Notes under the pieces: generated by a model
Told to the model about the DNA's origin: nothing
Database searches by the model: none
Seen by the model: the letters and a program-made list of their open reading frames with translations, nothing else
Shown: one piece after another, positions 42,222 to 52,167 of the stretch
How the letters are laid out: every line of letters begins with the position of its first letter
Numbering within the stretch: position 1 is the first letter of the stretch
Made by a program: the position numbers and the translations under genes
Source of the DNA: Microglena sp. YARC
Taxonomy: Eukaryota > Chlorophyta > Chlorophyceae > Chlamydomonadales > Chlamydomonadaceae
NCBI GenBank assembly: GCA_022414725.1
Contig: CM039462.1
Span: forward strand, 81,959,805-82,023,804
Reading direction: 5' to 3'
Length of the DNA: 64,000 bases

Positions 42222-42765
42222 ATGTTCAACCAAACATTTGACGCAAGCACAGCACTGTCAAGTGTTTTCTTATGGGTTTTGTTCGGACACCCTGTCCAAA
42301 CTATTAAACTGTGATCTGCAACGCATTATGGTTTCGCATCCATTTGTTGTGCATTTGATTGGAATCGCTACATTTTCTTTTCTTTTTACAATATTGGACC
42401 CAAGCAACAAAAACCACATATCGATTGTATGGTTCAAGACTATATTTGTATACACAATATTCATTATAATGACCAAGTCAAAGTGGTACTTTATTGCACC
42501 AATATTAGGACTTTTGTTGATAGACCAAACACTAAAAAAGCACGTAGCCATCCAAACAGAACGCGGTGACGATACAGATAAATTACAAAAAATACAAAAA
42601 GATATCAGCAATATATTAGTCATAATTATTCTATCATTGATTTTCATCGGGGCCGCGCATTATATGTATCTGCAACGCATAGAATACAAAAACGATTTTT
42701 CGATGACCAAATTTTTCTTTGGAGTAACAACTTGCAAAACTAAAACACCGACATACAAAACATAA
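42222..42765 (+). CDS. Giant-virus-type multi-pass membrane protein (copy B2, one frameshift)
   Basis: ATG at 42222 begins M-F-N-Q-T-F-D-A-S-T-A-L-S-S-V-F-L-W-V-L-F-G. An extra C in gacaccctgtcc (42287-42298; copy A1 has gacacctgtcc) shifts the frame, after which the reading 42300-42765 continues N-C-D-L-Q-R-I-M-V-S-H-P-F-V-V-H-L-I-G. There are about four hydrophobic helices, with T-K-S-K-W-Y-F between two of them and a charged loop T-E-R-G-D-D-T-D-K-L before the last. Proteins of this layout are conserved in mimivirus-like viruses, with no known function. Four copies exist in the window. Confidence 0.65.
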
Positions 42766-42832
42766 TTGTCATAAACCGCAGAAAACCAATTCATTCAATC
42801 TTTGTAACCGATACTGTCTTCAGTCGGCGTTG

Positions 42833-43010
42833 TCCATCCTCACACATGCACGGCGGCTTTCGTATCCTCCTCGTTGTCCACTAAGGTCTGGCACAAGACA
42901 AGGACAGCACCACCGTGACCTGAATGCAACCATCAACATCCACAATTGCTTTACAATTTACCCCACCCGCCCCGGAATTCTTGCGAGGCCCAAGAAATAT
43001 TGCAAACTGG
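42833..43010 (+). pseudogene. Tail of the second Fanzor/TnpB type (copy B2)
   Basis: Shares catcctcacacatgcacggcg and D-L-N-A-T-I-N-I-H-N-C with 40670-40950 but lacks about 120 bases in between. The left junction is a partial terminal repeat, cttcagtcggcg. Confidence 0.5.
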
Positions 43011-43119
43011 AAGTTGAGGTAGGCCGAATAATTGATTACAAGCTGACAGGTTCTTTACAGAACGCAGTGTCGAGCAAAGTGTAGAAGATAAACACAGCAT
43101 ATTAAGAACGTTCAGTATT

Positions 43120-43250
43120 TATTTTCTGTCTCGCTGACTGTAGCAGCGTAAGAACGCGCGAGGAACATCTCAATGTCCCATGCCCTTGAGCCCACAGAAA
43201 CGAATCCACTCGAGAGTCAGAGATTCCAGGTGCTCCCGCACATATACGAA
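43120..43250 (-). pseudogene. Tandem partial duplicate of the RPB3/RPB11 3' end
   Basis: The last 40 or so codons of the gene (W-I-R-F-C-G-L-K-G-M-G; L-T-R-S-Y-A-A-T-V) recur here about 190 bases after the gene's own end, with the same terminal-repeat-like sequence ctgtctcgctgactgtag. Confidence 0.7.
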
Positions 43251-43282
43251 ACTTTGTCTGGATATCTCTTTTACAAGGGGCA

Positions 43283-44449
43283 CTATTTAGTATTTTCTGT
43301 TCCGCTGACTGTAGCAGCGTAAGAACGTGTGAGGAACACCTCAATGGCCACCAGACCCATGCCCTTGAGCCCACAGAAACGAATCCACTCGATAGTCAGA
43401 GATTCCAAGTGCTCCCGCACATACAACAGCCCCTCCAATAAGACATCCGAGTACGCATTCGGGGCTTCGTCCTGCCTCGAGAGCTGCATCTTAAATGTTA
43501 TGTCGTCCACAAGAGGGTGCCGCTTGAAGTAGCCGACGTAACTCACACGGGACTTGCCACCGCGCCGAATCCAAAGGTCGTACGCGAGCCCATGTATTAA
43601 ATTTCCCAAGGTATGGTCCAAACCGGGAAAAAGAATGCTCCTCGCGCCACCCGGGACGGTCGAGTCCTCAAACGAGACGCGCTCGGCACGGACGTCTTTC
43701 GAGAGATCAATGATGGCTCGGACAAGGAAGCGGAACCCTAGAAAAACGAGGTAGTAAGGGGACATGCTCGGGTTCACGCTCTCAACGAAAAAATCGAACT
43801 TGTCGGGAACCGAGTCGTCGTCCAAAACAGGCTCCTTGTAACGAAAATAGCAAGAGCAAACTGGAGAATATCTCGCATGCTCCTGACCGGAGCCAAGCCT
43901 CGCAGTCGCCGTGATGTTCACAGCCTCACCGATGCCGCCACACATGATGTTGGGGCGCAAGACAGTAAGTAACACACTGTCACCCGACCGCTGGTCAACA
44001 GGAAACAGACGCTTCAAACGCTCCGTCTGGAACGAGACGCCTGACGCGTTACGAACTACGAAGTCTCCGCTCACCACATCAAACACCTCATTCCCGGTGT
44101 TCCGCACGGCCAAGGTGCATTGGTAGTCGCCCGGGGCGAAGTTCTCCAACTCGTTGGGAGTCAGACACAAAGGCACAAGCGACACACGGAGAGCCAACAT
44201 CTCGTTGTGCATCACGGACGTGTTCTCAAGTACGCGCACACCACCACCACCGCCCCCAGGAGGAACCACAGTGTCGAACGCCGCGGTCTCCACACAAGCG
44301 ATGATCGCACGACGCAACGAATTCACTATGCACAAGTCGACGCCAGAAACTGAGAAGGACCCTCCGATGTTACTAGGTATGAAGTGATCCGTACCGACTG
44401 AGGGTGAAGGGATCACAGGAGCCAGAACGTCTCCTACACGAATCGACAT
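43283..44449 (-). CDS. Fused RPB3/RPB11-type RNA polymerase subunit
   Basis: 388 residues from ATG at 44449 (M-S-I-R-V-G-D-V-L). The alpha-like N-terminal motif is V-N-S-L-R-R-A-I-I-A-C-V-E-T and then H-N-E-M-L-A-L-R-V-S-L-V-P-L (RPB3 side). The C-terminal part has F-P-G-L-D-H-T-L-G-N-L-I-H-G-L and V-S-Y-V-G-Y-F-K-R-H-P-L (RPB11 side). A single protein carrying both is typical of several nucleocytoplasmic DNA virus families, where it forms the assembly platform of the viral RNA polymerase. The frame is intact. The last codons A-T-V-S-G-T-E-N-T-K-stop resemble the terminal inverted repeat (TACAGTCAGCGGAACAG), so the stop seems to derive from a transposon end. Confidence 0.85.
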   Translation of the reverse strand: MSIRVGDVLAPVIPSPSVGTDHFIPSNIGGSFSVSGVDLCIVNSLRRAIIACVETAAFDTVVPPGGGGGGVRVLENTSVMHNEMLALRVSLVPLCLTPNELENFAPGDYQCTLAVRNTGNEVFDVVSGDFVVRNASGVSFQTERLKRLFPVDQRSGDSVLLTVLRPNIMCGGIGEAVNITATARLGSGQEHARYSPVCSCYFRYKEPVLDDDSVPDKFDFFVESVNPSMSPYYLVFLGFRFLVRAIIDLSKDVRAERVSFEDSTVPGGARSILFPGLDHTLGNLIHGLAYDLWIRRGGKSRVSYVGYFKRHPLVDDITFKMQLSRQDEAPNAYSDVLLEGLLYVREHLESLTIEWIRFCGLKGMGLVAIEVFLTRSYAATVSGTENTK

Positions 44450-44601
44450 TTCTAAAGATACGACAGGAATAATACACAACAATATCTACATCATCGAAGA
44501 AAACATTTATACTCGGTTTCAAAAACCAAATCGAAACAATCTCGAAGGAAACAATGGGCGTTCCTGTCTCCCGGCGATTTTTTTGAATTTCCAAGCAGAA
44601 G
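44450..44601. other. Promoter side of RPB3/RPB11
   Basis: The minus-strand leader includes tataaatgttttcttcgatg (44495-44515), a TATA-like site about 50-65 bases before the ATG. Nothing else is clear. Confidence 0.35.
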
Positions 44602-44928
44602 TTAGAGCCGTACGAACGACTCTCTCATTCGCCAGGCTCCGAAACCAGTCCTCCGGGAGGCAGGAACAAAAGTACTGGTGCAAATTGTGTAATATTGACA
44701 ATTCAACAGATATTGTCTTCTGGAGATTGAGACAAACCATTCAAGGACTGTAAAGACACAGAAGTTAGTTACATCTTCAAAGTAGACTGAAGAGTCAACG
44801 TGCTGGCTCACATCGTGCGCATCAATAATAATTTTCAAAGCGTTTCCTGCCTCATAATCAAATATTTCTGCTACATCTGGAATTATTGGGCACATGCAGC
44901 GATATTTTCGCTTGATCAAACTGAACAC
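44602..44928 (-). CDS. Conserved tail segment downstream of the ankyrin array
   Basis: The reading I-I-P-D-V-A-E-I-F-D-Y-E-A-G-N-A-L-K-I-I-I-D-A-H-D-V-S-Q-H and on to V-L-E-W-F-V-S-I-S agrees with 47323-47571 apart from a few amino-acid changes, and traces of it follow most ankyrin genes. It could be a small gene, a 3' exon or the lost C-terminus of the ankyrin protein in another frame. Not recognised. Confidence 0.4.
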   Translation of the reverse strand: MFSLIKRKYRCMCPIIPDVAEIFDYEAGNALKIIIDAHDVSQHVDSSVYFEDVTNFCVFTVLEWFVSISRRQYLLNCQYYTICTSTFVPASRRTGFGAWRMRESFVRL

Positions 44929-46943
44929 CAGCCGCCTCTGGATCCATCAAAAGCGTGCAGACATCGGCGTGATCTTCCTTGGCAACCGCCCACAATGCCA
45001 TGCTGTTGACAGAGTTCGCCCGGGCCCTGAACTCAATTCCAGTCACCGCTGGATCCCATGAGCAGCTTGCAGACATCTGCGTGACCTGCCTTGGCAACCT
45101 CCCCCAAAGCCCAGCTGTGCGTAGAGTTCGCCCGGGCCCTGAACTCAAGTCCAGCCACCACTGGATCCATCAGCATCTTGCAGACATCTGTGTGACCTGC
45201 CTTGGCAGCCGCCCACAAGGCACTGCTGTCGCTAGAGTTCGCCCGGGCCCTGAACTCAATTCCAGCAACATCTGGATCCATCAGCATCTTGCAGACATCT
45301 GCGTGACCTTCCTTTGCAGCCTCACGCAAGGCCCAGCTGTGCGTAGAGTTCGCCTGGGCCCTGAATTCAATTCCAGCCACCTCTGGATCCATTAGCAGCT
45401 TGCAGACATCTGCGTGACCTTCCTTTGCAGCCTCACGCAAGGCCAAGCTGTGCGTAGAGTTCGCCTGGGCCCTGAACTCAATTCCAGCCACCTCTGGATC
45501 CATCAAAAGCGTGCAGACATCGGCGTGACCTGCCTTGGCAGCTGCCCACAAAGCCCTGCTGTTGACAGAGTTTGCCCTGGCCCTGAACTCAATTCCAGAC
45601 ACCTCTGGATCCATCAAAAGCGTGCAGACATCGGCTTGACCTGTCTTGGCAGCTGCCCACAAAGCCAAGCTGTGCGTAGAGTTCGCCCTGGCCCTGAACT
45701 CAAGTCCAGCCACCTCTGGATCCATCAGCAGCTTGCAGACATCTGCGTGACCTTCATTTGCAGCCAGCCACAATACCATGCTGTCGCTAAGGTTAGCCCG
45801 GGCCCTGAACTCAAGCCCAGCCACCTCTGGATCCATCAGCAGCTTGCAGACATCTGCGTGACCTGCTTGGACAGCCGCCCACAAGGCCCTGCTGTTGAAA
45901 TGGTTCGCCCGGGCCCGGAACTCAAGTCCAGCCACATCTGGATCCATCAGCAGCTTGCAGACATCTGCGTGACCTGCCTTCGCAGCCTCCCACAAGGCCC
46001 TGCTGTCTCTAGAGTTAGCCCGGGCCCTGAACTCAAGTCCAGCCACCGCTGGATCCATGAGAAGCTTGCAGACATCTGCGTGACCTTCACTAGCAGCCGC
46101 CCCCAAGGCCCTGCTGTCTCTAGAGTTCGCCATGGCCCTGAACTCAAGTCCAGCCACCGCAGGATCCATTAGCAGCTTGCAGACATCTGCGTGACCTTCC
46201 TTTGCAGCCGCCCACAAGGCCCAGCTGTCGCCAGAGTTAGCCCGGGCCCTGAACTCAATTCCAGCCACCTGTGGATCCATGAGCAGCTTGCAGACATCTG
46301 CGTGACCTGCCGTGGCAGCCGCCCCCAAGGCCCTGCTGTCGCTAAAGTTCGCCCGGGCCCTGAACTCAATTCCAGCCACCTCTGGATCCATCAGCAGCTT
46401 GCAGACATCTGCGTGACCTTCTTTGACAGCCGCCCCCAAGGCCCTGCTGTTGACAGAGTTCGCCCGGGCCCTGAACTCAATTCCAGCCACCGCTGGATCC
46501 ATCAGCAGCTTGCAGACATCTGCATGACCTTCCTTTGCAGCCTCCCACAATGCCCAGCTGTCTCTAGAGTTCGCCATGGCCCTAAACTCAAGTCCAGCCA
46601 CATCTGGATCCATGAGCAGCTTGCAGACATCTGCGTGACCTTCCTTGGCAGCCACATAGAGAAGCTTGTTTTCATTTTGGTTCGCCCTCAATTGTAGGAC
46701 CCCGTTCACCAGTACAAGAGGATTTCACACCAAGCATACTGCTAGAAGGTCGGCGCGCCCCCCTTTCGCCAACATCTCTCCAACTCGCTGTGGTGGTTGG
46801 ATCAGTACGGTAAGGGGCCATCCAGAAAATCTGTTGTGCAGAGTTTTACACACTAATACAATCTTTGGGTTGGAAGATAATATGGCAATACGATCAAGAA
46901 TGTCATGGGGAAACGTTAGGAATGATCGCGTGGGCGAATGCAT
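44858..46943 (-). CDS. F-box-like/ankyrin-repeat protein 4, interrupted by an in-frame stop
   Basis: ATG at 46943 (M-H-S-P-T-R-S-F-L-T-F-P-H-D-I-L-D-R-I) begins the F-box-like segment. An in-frame TGA at 46725-46727 stands where relatives read tcc (Ser of V-S-N-P-L); after it the frame stays open to 45033 with about fourteen ankyrin repeats. The array then shifts frame near 45055 (atcccatgag) and ends at 44858. The nonsense change is a substitution (tccaat to tgaaat), unlike the length errors elsewhere, so it may be genuine. Downstream synthesis from an internal ATG at 46709 is conceivable. Confidence 0.8.
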
Positions 46944-46984
46944 GTTCGATGAACATGTTTGTACAATGCGTGCAAGCGCACAGG

Positions 46985-47110
46985 ATGGTATAAATAAATA
47001 ATGAGTTGGGATAAACCCTATAAACCCTATAAACCCTATAAACCCTGGGTTGCACTTGCCTGGCATGCAAGCGACAAGCGGCACTTGCCTGGCGGTATCT
47101 GCAAGCGGTA
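46985..47110 (-). promoter_or_regulatory. Leader of ankyrin gene 4: TATA-like box, CCCTATAAA repeats, minisatellite
   Basis: tataaataaataatg (46990-47004) lies about 50 bases before the ATG on the minus strand. Beyond it are four ccctataaa units (47015-47050) and gcggcacttgcctggcggta units (47078-47100). Confidence 0.5.
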
Positions 47111-47322
47111 CAGAATGGGTGTTCCTGCAACCCGGCGATTTTTTTGAATTTTCCAAGCAGAAGTTAGATCCGTACGAACGACTCACTCACTCGCCAACCT
47201 GAGATTTAGTTCTCCGTGGAATTGCGATTCCGACCAGACTAGGCTCCGAAACCAGTCAAAATACCTCCGGGAGGCAGGAACAAATGTACTGGTGCAAATT
47301 GTCAATACCACAGATATTGTCT

Positions 47323-47571
47323 TCAGGAGATTGACACAAAACATTCAAGGACTGTGAAGATACAGAAGTTAGTTACATCTTCAAAGTAGCCTGAAAAGTC
47401 AAAGTGCTGGCTCACATCGTGCGCATCAATAATAATTTTCAAAGAGTTTCCTGCCTCATCATAATCAAATATTTCTGCTACATCTGGAATTATTGGGAAC
47501 ACGCAGCGATATTTTCGCTTGAGAAAACTGAACACATTGCTGAAAAGTTTGAGGAGAGTGGATAAATACAT
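47323..47571 (-). CDS. Conserved tail segment after ankyrin gene 5
   Basis: Second clean copy of the segment at 44602-44928: I-I-P-D-V-A-E-I-F-D-Y-D-E-A-G-N-S-L-K-I-I-I-D-A-H-D-V to V-L-E-C-F-V-S-I-S. Conservation of frame with amino-acid-level differences supports coding at some time. Confidence 0.4.
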   Translation of the reverse strand: MYLSTLLKLFSNVFSFLKRKYRCVFPIIPDVAEIFDYDEAGNSLKIIIDAHDVSQHFDFSGYFEDVTNFCIFTVLECFVSIS

Positions 47572-47612
47572 GCTCTACGGTGGCAATAAACGTGTCTTTC
47601 CTAACACAAGAC

Positions 47613-49121
47613 CTAGCTGCCGTCAAGATTCACAAGGGCCCTGTACTCGGGGACAGCCGCCTCTGGATCCATCAAAAGCGAGCAGACATCGGCGTGACCG
47701 ACCTTCGCAGCCGCCCACAAAGCCCTGCTGTCTCTAGAGTTCGCCCTGGCCCTGAACTCAAGTCCAGCCGCCTCTGGATCCATCAAAAGCGTGCAGACAT
47801 CGGCGTGACCTGCCTTGGCAGCCGCCCACAAAGCCCTGCTGTCTCTAGAGTTCGCCCTGGCCCTGAACTCAAGTCCAGCCACCGCTGGATCCATCAGCAG
47901 CTTGCAGACATCGGCGTGACCTTCTCTGGCAGCCACAAGCAAGGCCCAGCTGTCGAAAGTGTTCGCCCTGGCCATGAACTCAAGTCCAGCCACCTCTGGA
48001 TCCATGAGCAGCTTGCAAACATCTGCGTGACCTGCCTTGGCAGCCGCCCACAAGGCTCTGCTGTTGATCTGGTTCGCCGTGGCCCTGTACTTGAGTCCAG
48101 CCACTGCTGGATCCATGAGCAGCTTGCAGACATATGCGTGGCCTTCCCTTGCAGCCGCCCACAAGGCCCAGCTGGCCATATGGTTCGCCCTGGCCCTGTA
48201 CTCAAGTCCCGACACCTCAGGATCCATCAGCAGATTGCAGACATCTGCGTGACCTTCCCTTGCAGCCGCCCACAAGCACCTGCTGTCAATAGAGTTCGCC
48301 CTGCCCCTGAACTCAATTCCAGCCACCTCTGGATCCATGAGCAGCTTGCAGACATCTGCATGACCTGCATTGGCAGCCGCCCACAATGCCCAGCTGTCTC
48401 TAGAGTTCGCCATGGCCCTTAGCTCAATTCCAGTCACCGCTCGATCCATGAGCAGCTTGCAGACATCGGCGTGACCTTCCTCTGCAGCCACCCACAAGGC
48501 CCTGCTTTCGCTAGAGTTCGCCCTGGCCCTGAACTCAATTCCAGCCACCGCTGGATCCAGCAGCAGCTTGCAGACATCTGCATGACCTTCCCTTGCAGCC
48601 GCCCACAAGGCCCTGCTGTCGATAGAGTTCGCCCTACCCCTGAACTCAAGTCCAGCCACATCTGGATCCATCAGCAGCTTGCAGACATTTGCATGACCTG
48701 CATTGGCAGCCGCCCACAATGCCCAGCTGTCGCTAGAGTTCGCCTGGGCCCTGAACTCAAGTCCAGCCACCGGTGGATCCATCAGCAGCTTGCAGACATC
48801 TGCGTGACCTTCCTTGGCAGCCAAATAGAGAAGCTTGTTTTCATTTTGGTTCGCCCTCAATTGTAGGACCCCGTTCACCTGTACAAGAGGATTGGACACC
48901 AAGCATACTGCTAGAAGGTCGGCGCGTCCCCCTTTCGCCATCATCTCTCCAACTCGCTGTGGTGGTTGGATCAGTCCGGTAAGGGGCCATCCAGAAAATC
49001 TGTTGTGCAGAGTTTTGCACACTAATACAATCTTGGGGGTGGAAGAGAATAGTGCAATACGATCAAGAATGTCATGGGGACACGTAAGGAGTGGAAACGA
49101 TGATCGCGTGTGCGACTGCAT
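47613..49121 (-). CDS. F-box-like/ankyrin-repeat protein 5 (intact)
   Basis: 503 residues from ATG at 49121. The N-terminus M-Q-S-H-T-R-S-S-F-P-L-L-T-C-P-H-D-I-L-D-R-I-A-L-F is an F-box-like helix pair, followed by C-K-T-L-H-N-R-F-S-G-W-P-L and the R-A-D-L-L-A-V-C-L segment, then eleven ankyrin repeats of 37 residues. Repeats 2-5 show a three-unit pattern (S-I-D-S-R / S-S-E-S-R / S-R-D-S-W) that is duplicated, so blocks and not only single repeats were copied. A TATA-like tataaataaataatg at 49155 lies 35 bases upstream. It is the cleanest member with its neighbour at 49683. Probable ubiquitin-ligase adaptor, by inference. Confidence 0.85.
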   Translation of the reverse strand: MQSHTRSSFPLLTCPHDILDRIALFSSTPKIVLVCKTLHNRFSGWPLTGLIQPPQRVGEMMAKGGRADLLAVCLVSNPLVQVNGVLQLRANQNENKLLYLAAKEGHADVCKLLMDPPVAGLEFRAQANSSDSWALWAAANAGHANVCKLLMDPDVAGLEFRGRANSIDSRALWAAAREGHADVCKLLLDPAVAGIEFRARANSSESRALWVAAEEGHADVCKLLMDRAVTGIELRAMANSRDSWALWAAANAGHADVCKLLMDPEVAGIEFRGRANSIDSRCLWAAAREGHADVCNLLMDPEVSGLEYRARANHMASWALWAAAREGHAYVCKLLMDPAVAGLKYRATANQINSRALWAAAKAGHADVCKLLMDPEVAGLEFMARANTFDSWALLVAAREGHADVCKLLMDPAVAGLEFRARANSRDSRALWAAAKAGHADVCTLLMDPEAAGLEFRARANSRDSRALWAAAKVGHADVCSLLMDPEAAVPEYRALVNLDGS

Positions 49122-49154
49122 TTTCGATGTCCATGCATGCAAGCGCACAGGATG

Positions 49155-49260
49155 GTATAAATAAATAATGAGTTGGGATAAACCCTATAAACCCTATAAA
49201 CCCTATAAACCCTGGGTTTCACTTTCCTGGCATGCAAGAGGCACTTTTCCTGGCGGTATC
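49155..49260 (-). promoter_or_regulatory. Leader of ankyrin gene 5: TATA-like box and CCCTATAAA repeats
   Basis: tataaataaataatg at 49155-49169, then four ccctataaa units to 49213 and a shortened minisatellite. Confidence 0.5.
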
Positions 49261-49569
49261 TGCAAGCGGTATAGAATGGGTGTTCCTGCCTCCCGGCGAT
49301 TCTTTTGAATTTTCAAAGCAGAAGTTAGAGCCGTACGAACGACTCACTCACTCGCCAACCAGAGATTTAGCTCTCCGATGAATTTCGATTCCGACCAGAC
49401 CAGGTTCCGAAACCAGTCAAAATCCATCCGGGATGCAGGAACAACTAGTGCAAATTGTCAATACAACAGATATTGTCTTCAAGAGATTGATTGACACAAA
49501 ACATTCAAGGACTGTTACATCTTCAAAGTAGCCTGAAAAGTTTGAGGAGAGTGGATAAATGCTTGCTCT

Positions 49570-51413
49570 ACGGTGGCAAGACCCAGCTGCTGTCAAGATT
49601 CACAATGGCCCTGTACTCGGGGCCAGCCGCCTCTGGATCCATCAGAAGCGAGCAGACATCTGCGTGACCGGCATTTGCAGCCTCACAATGCCCAGCTGTT
49701 GGCAGAGTTCGCCCTGGCCCTGTACTTGGGTCCAGCCACCGCTGGATCCATCAGCAGCTTGCAGACATCTGCGTGACCTTCCTTGGCAGCCTCACGCAAG
49801 GCCAAGCTGTGCGTAGAGTTCGCCCGGGACCTGAAATCAAGTCCAGCCACCGCTGGATCCATCAGAAGCTTGCAGACATCTGCGTGACTTGCCTTGGCAG
49901 CCTCCCCCAAGGCCCTGCTGTCGTTATAGTTCGCACGGGCCCTGAACTCAAGTCCAGCCACCTCTGGTTCCATCAGCAGCTTGCAGACATCTGCGTGACC
50001 TGCCTTTGCAGCCGCCCCCAATGCCCTGCTGTTGATATGGTTCGCCCTGGCCCTGTACTCAAGTCCAGCCACCTCTGGATCCATGAGCAGCTTGCAGACA
50101 TCGGCGTGACCTTCCTTGGCAGCCGCCCACAATGCCATGCTGTTGATATGGTTCGCCCTGGCCCTGTACTCAAGTCCAGCCACCGCTGGATCCATGAGCA
50201 GCTTGCAGACATCTGCGTGACCTTCACTGGCAGCATCCAACAAGGCCCTGCTGTCTCTAGAGTTCGCCAGGGCCATGTACTCAATTCCAGCCACCGCTGG
50301 ATCCATGAGCATCTTGCAGACATCTTCGTGACCTTCCTTTGCAGCCTCACACAAGGCCCAGCTGGCCATATGGTTCGCCCTGGCCCTTTTCTCAAGTCCA
50401 GCCACCTCTGGATCCATGAGCAGCTTGCAAACATCTGCGTGACATTCACTGGCAGCCACCCTCAAGGCCCTGCTGTCTCTAGAGTTCGCCCTGGCCCTGA
50501 ACTCAATTCCAGCCACCGCTGGATCCATGAGCAGCTTGCAGACATCTGCGTGACCTTCCTTGGCAGCCTCACACAATGCCCAGCTGGCGTTAGAGTTCGC
50601 CCTGGCCCTGAACTCAATTCCAGCCACATCTGGATCCATAAGCAGCTTGCAGACATCTGCGTGACCTTCCCTTGCAGCCGCCCACAAGACCCAGCTGCCG
50701 CTAGTGTTCGCCCGGGCCCTATACTCAAGTCCAGCCACCTCTGGATCCATCAGCAGCTTGCAGACATCTGCGTGACCTTCGTTTGCAGCCGCCAACAAGG
50801 CCCTGCTGTCTCTAGAGTTAGCCCTGGCCCTGAACTCAAGTCCAGTCACCGCTGGATCCATGAGCAGCTTGCAGACATCTGCGCGACCTTCATTGGCAGC
50901 CAGCCACAATGCCCAGCTGTCGCTATAGTTCGCCCTGGCCCTGAACTCAATTCCAGCCACCGCTGGATCCATGAGCAGCTTGCAGACATCTGCGTGACCT
51001 GCCTTGGCAGCCAGCCACAATGCCCAGCTGTCGTTAGAGTTCGCCCTGGCCATGAACTCAATTCCAGCCACATCTGGATCCATGAGCAGCTTGCAGACAT
51101 CTGCGTGACCTACCTTGGCAGCCACATAGAGAAGCTTGTATTCATTTTGGTTCGCCCTCAATTGTAGGACCCCGTTCACCTGTACAAGAGGATTGGACAC
51201 CAAGCATACTGCTAGAAGGTCGGCGCGTCCCCCTTTCGCCAACATCTCTCCAACTCGCTGTGGTGGTTGGATCAGTCCGGTAAGGGGCCATCCAGAAAAT
51301 CTGTTGTGCAGAGTTTTACACACTAATACAATCTTTGGGTTGGAAGAGAATAGGGCAATACGATCAAGAATGTCATGGGGACACGTAAGGAATGATCGCG
51401 TGTGCGAATGCAT
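49570..51413 (-). CDS. F-box-like/ankyrin-repeat protein 6 (longest intact array)
   Basis: ATG at 51413 (M-H-S-H-T-R-S-F-L-T-C-P-H-D-I-L-D-R-I) leads through the F-box-like segment into thirteen ankyrin repeats, open down to 49683. There two bases are missing (cctcacaatg for cctcacacaatg); the last repeats and the usual end V-N-L-D-S-S-W-V-L continue in another frame to about 49570. The frame is also open upstream to 51707 through the leader, which I take as chance since the leader is not open in other members. Variable residues sit at the turn between repeats. Confidence 0.8.
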
Positions 51414-51439
51414 GTTCGATGAACATGTGTGTACAAACA

Positions 51440-51640
51440 AGCGCACAGGATGGTATAAATAAACAATAGTTGGGATAAACCCTATAAACCCTTGGTTGCA
51501 CTTGGCAGGCGGTATCTGCAAGCGGTAAGCTGTAAGCGGCACTTGCCGGGAGGTATCTGAAAGCGGCAAGCGGAACTTGCCTGGAATGCAAGCGACAAGC
51601 GGCACTTGCCTGGCGGTATCTGAAAGCGGTACAGAATGGG
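51440..51640 (-). promoter_or_regulatory. Leader of ankyrin gene 6: TATA-like box and expanded minisatellite
   Basis: tataaataaacaat (51454), one ccctataaaccc, then five or so units of gcggcacttgcctggcggta/gcaagcg (51498-51625), more than in other members. Confidence 0.45.
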
Positions 51641-51719
51641 TTTTCCTGCCTCCCGGCGATTTTTTTGAATTTTCCAAGCAGAAGTTAGAGCCGTACGAAC
51701 GACTCACTCACTTGCCAAC

Positions 51720-52167
51720 TAGAGATTTAGCTCTCCGCGGAATTGAGATTCCGACCAGACAAGGCTCCGAAACCAGTCAAAATCCATCCGGGAGGCAGGA
51801 ACAAATGTACTGGTGCAAATTGTCTTACTTTCTTACATTAAGGAATTCAAGTTTCATCAAGTTTTGTAATCGATCTTGTCAATACAACAAATATTGTCTT
51901 CAGGAGATTGACACAAAACATTCAAGGACTGTAAAGACATAGAAGTTAGTTACATCTTCAAAGTAGCCTGAAACGTCAAAGTGCTGTCTCTCATCGTGCG
52001 CATCAATAATCATTTCATGCCTCATAATCAAATATTTATGCTACATCTGGAATTATTGGGCACACGCAGCGATATTTTCGCTTTAGCAAACTGAACACAT
52101 TGCTGAAAAGTTTGAGGAGAGTGGATAAATACTTTCTCTACGGTGGCAATAAAGAAACGTGTCCTGC
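51720..52167. other. Spacer between ankyrin genes 6 and 7
   Basis: A decayed tail segment (traces of D-V-A-E-I-F and L-E-C-F-V near 51900-52080) followed by cactttctctacggtggcaa, the sequence found beyond each array end. No separate gene. Confidence 0.4.

Noticed and set aside
47015..47050. CCCTATAAA units as a chromosome telomere
   Set aside because: Only three or four units, internal, present before several genes. Better seen as part of the duplicated leader.
49773..51167. 464-codon plus-strand frame opposite ankyrin gene 6
   Set aside because: Same cause as above: an antisense shadow of a repeat, not a gene.
51411..51707. N-terminal extension of ankyrin gene 6 to 51707
   Set aside because: The frame runs through the TATA-like box and minisatellite; relatives (genes 5 and 7) are not open there. 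The ATG at 51413 is conserved.
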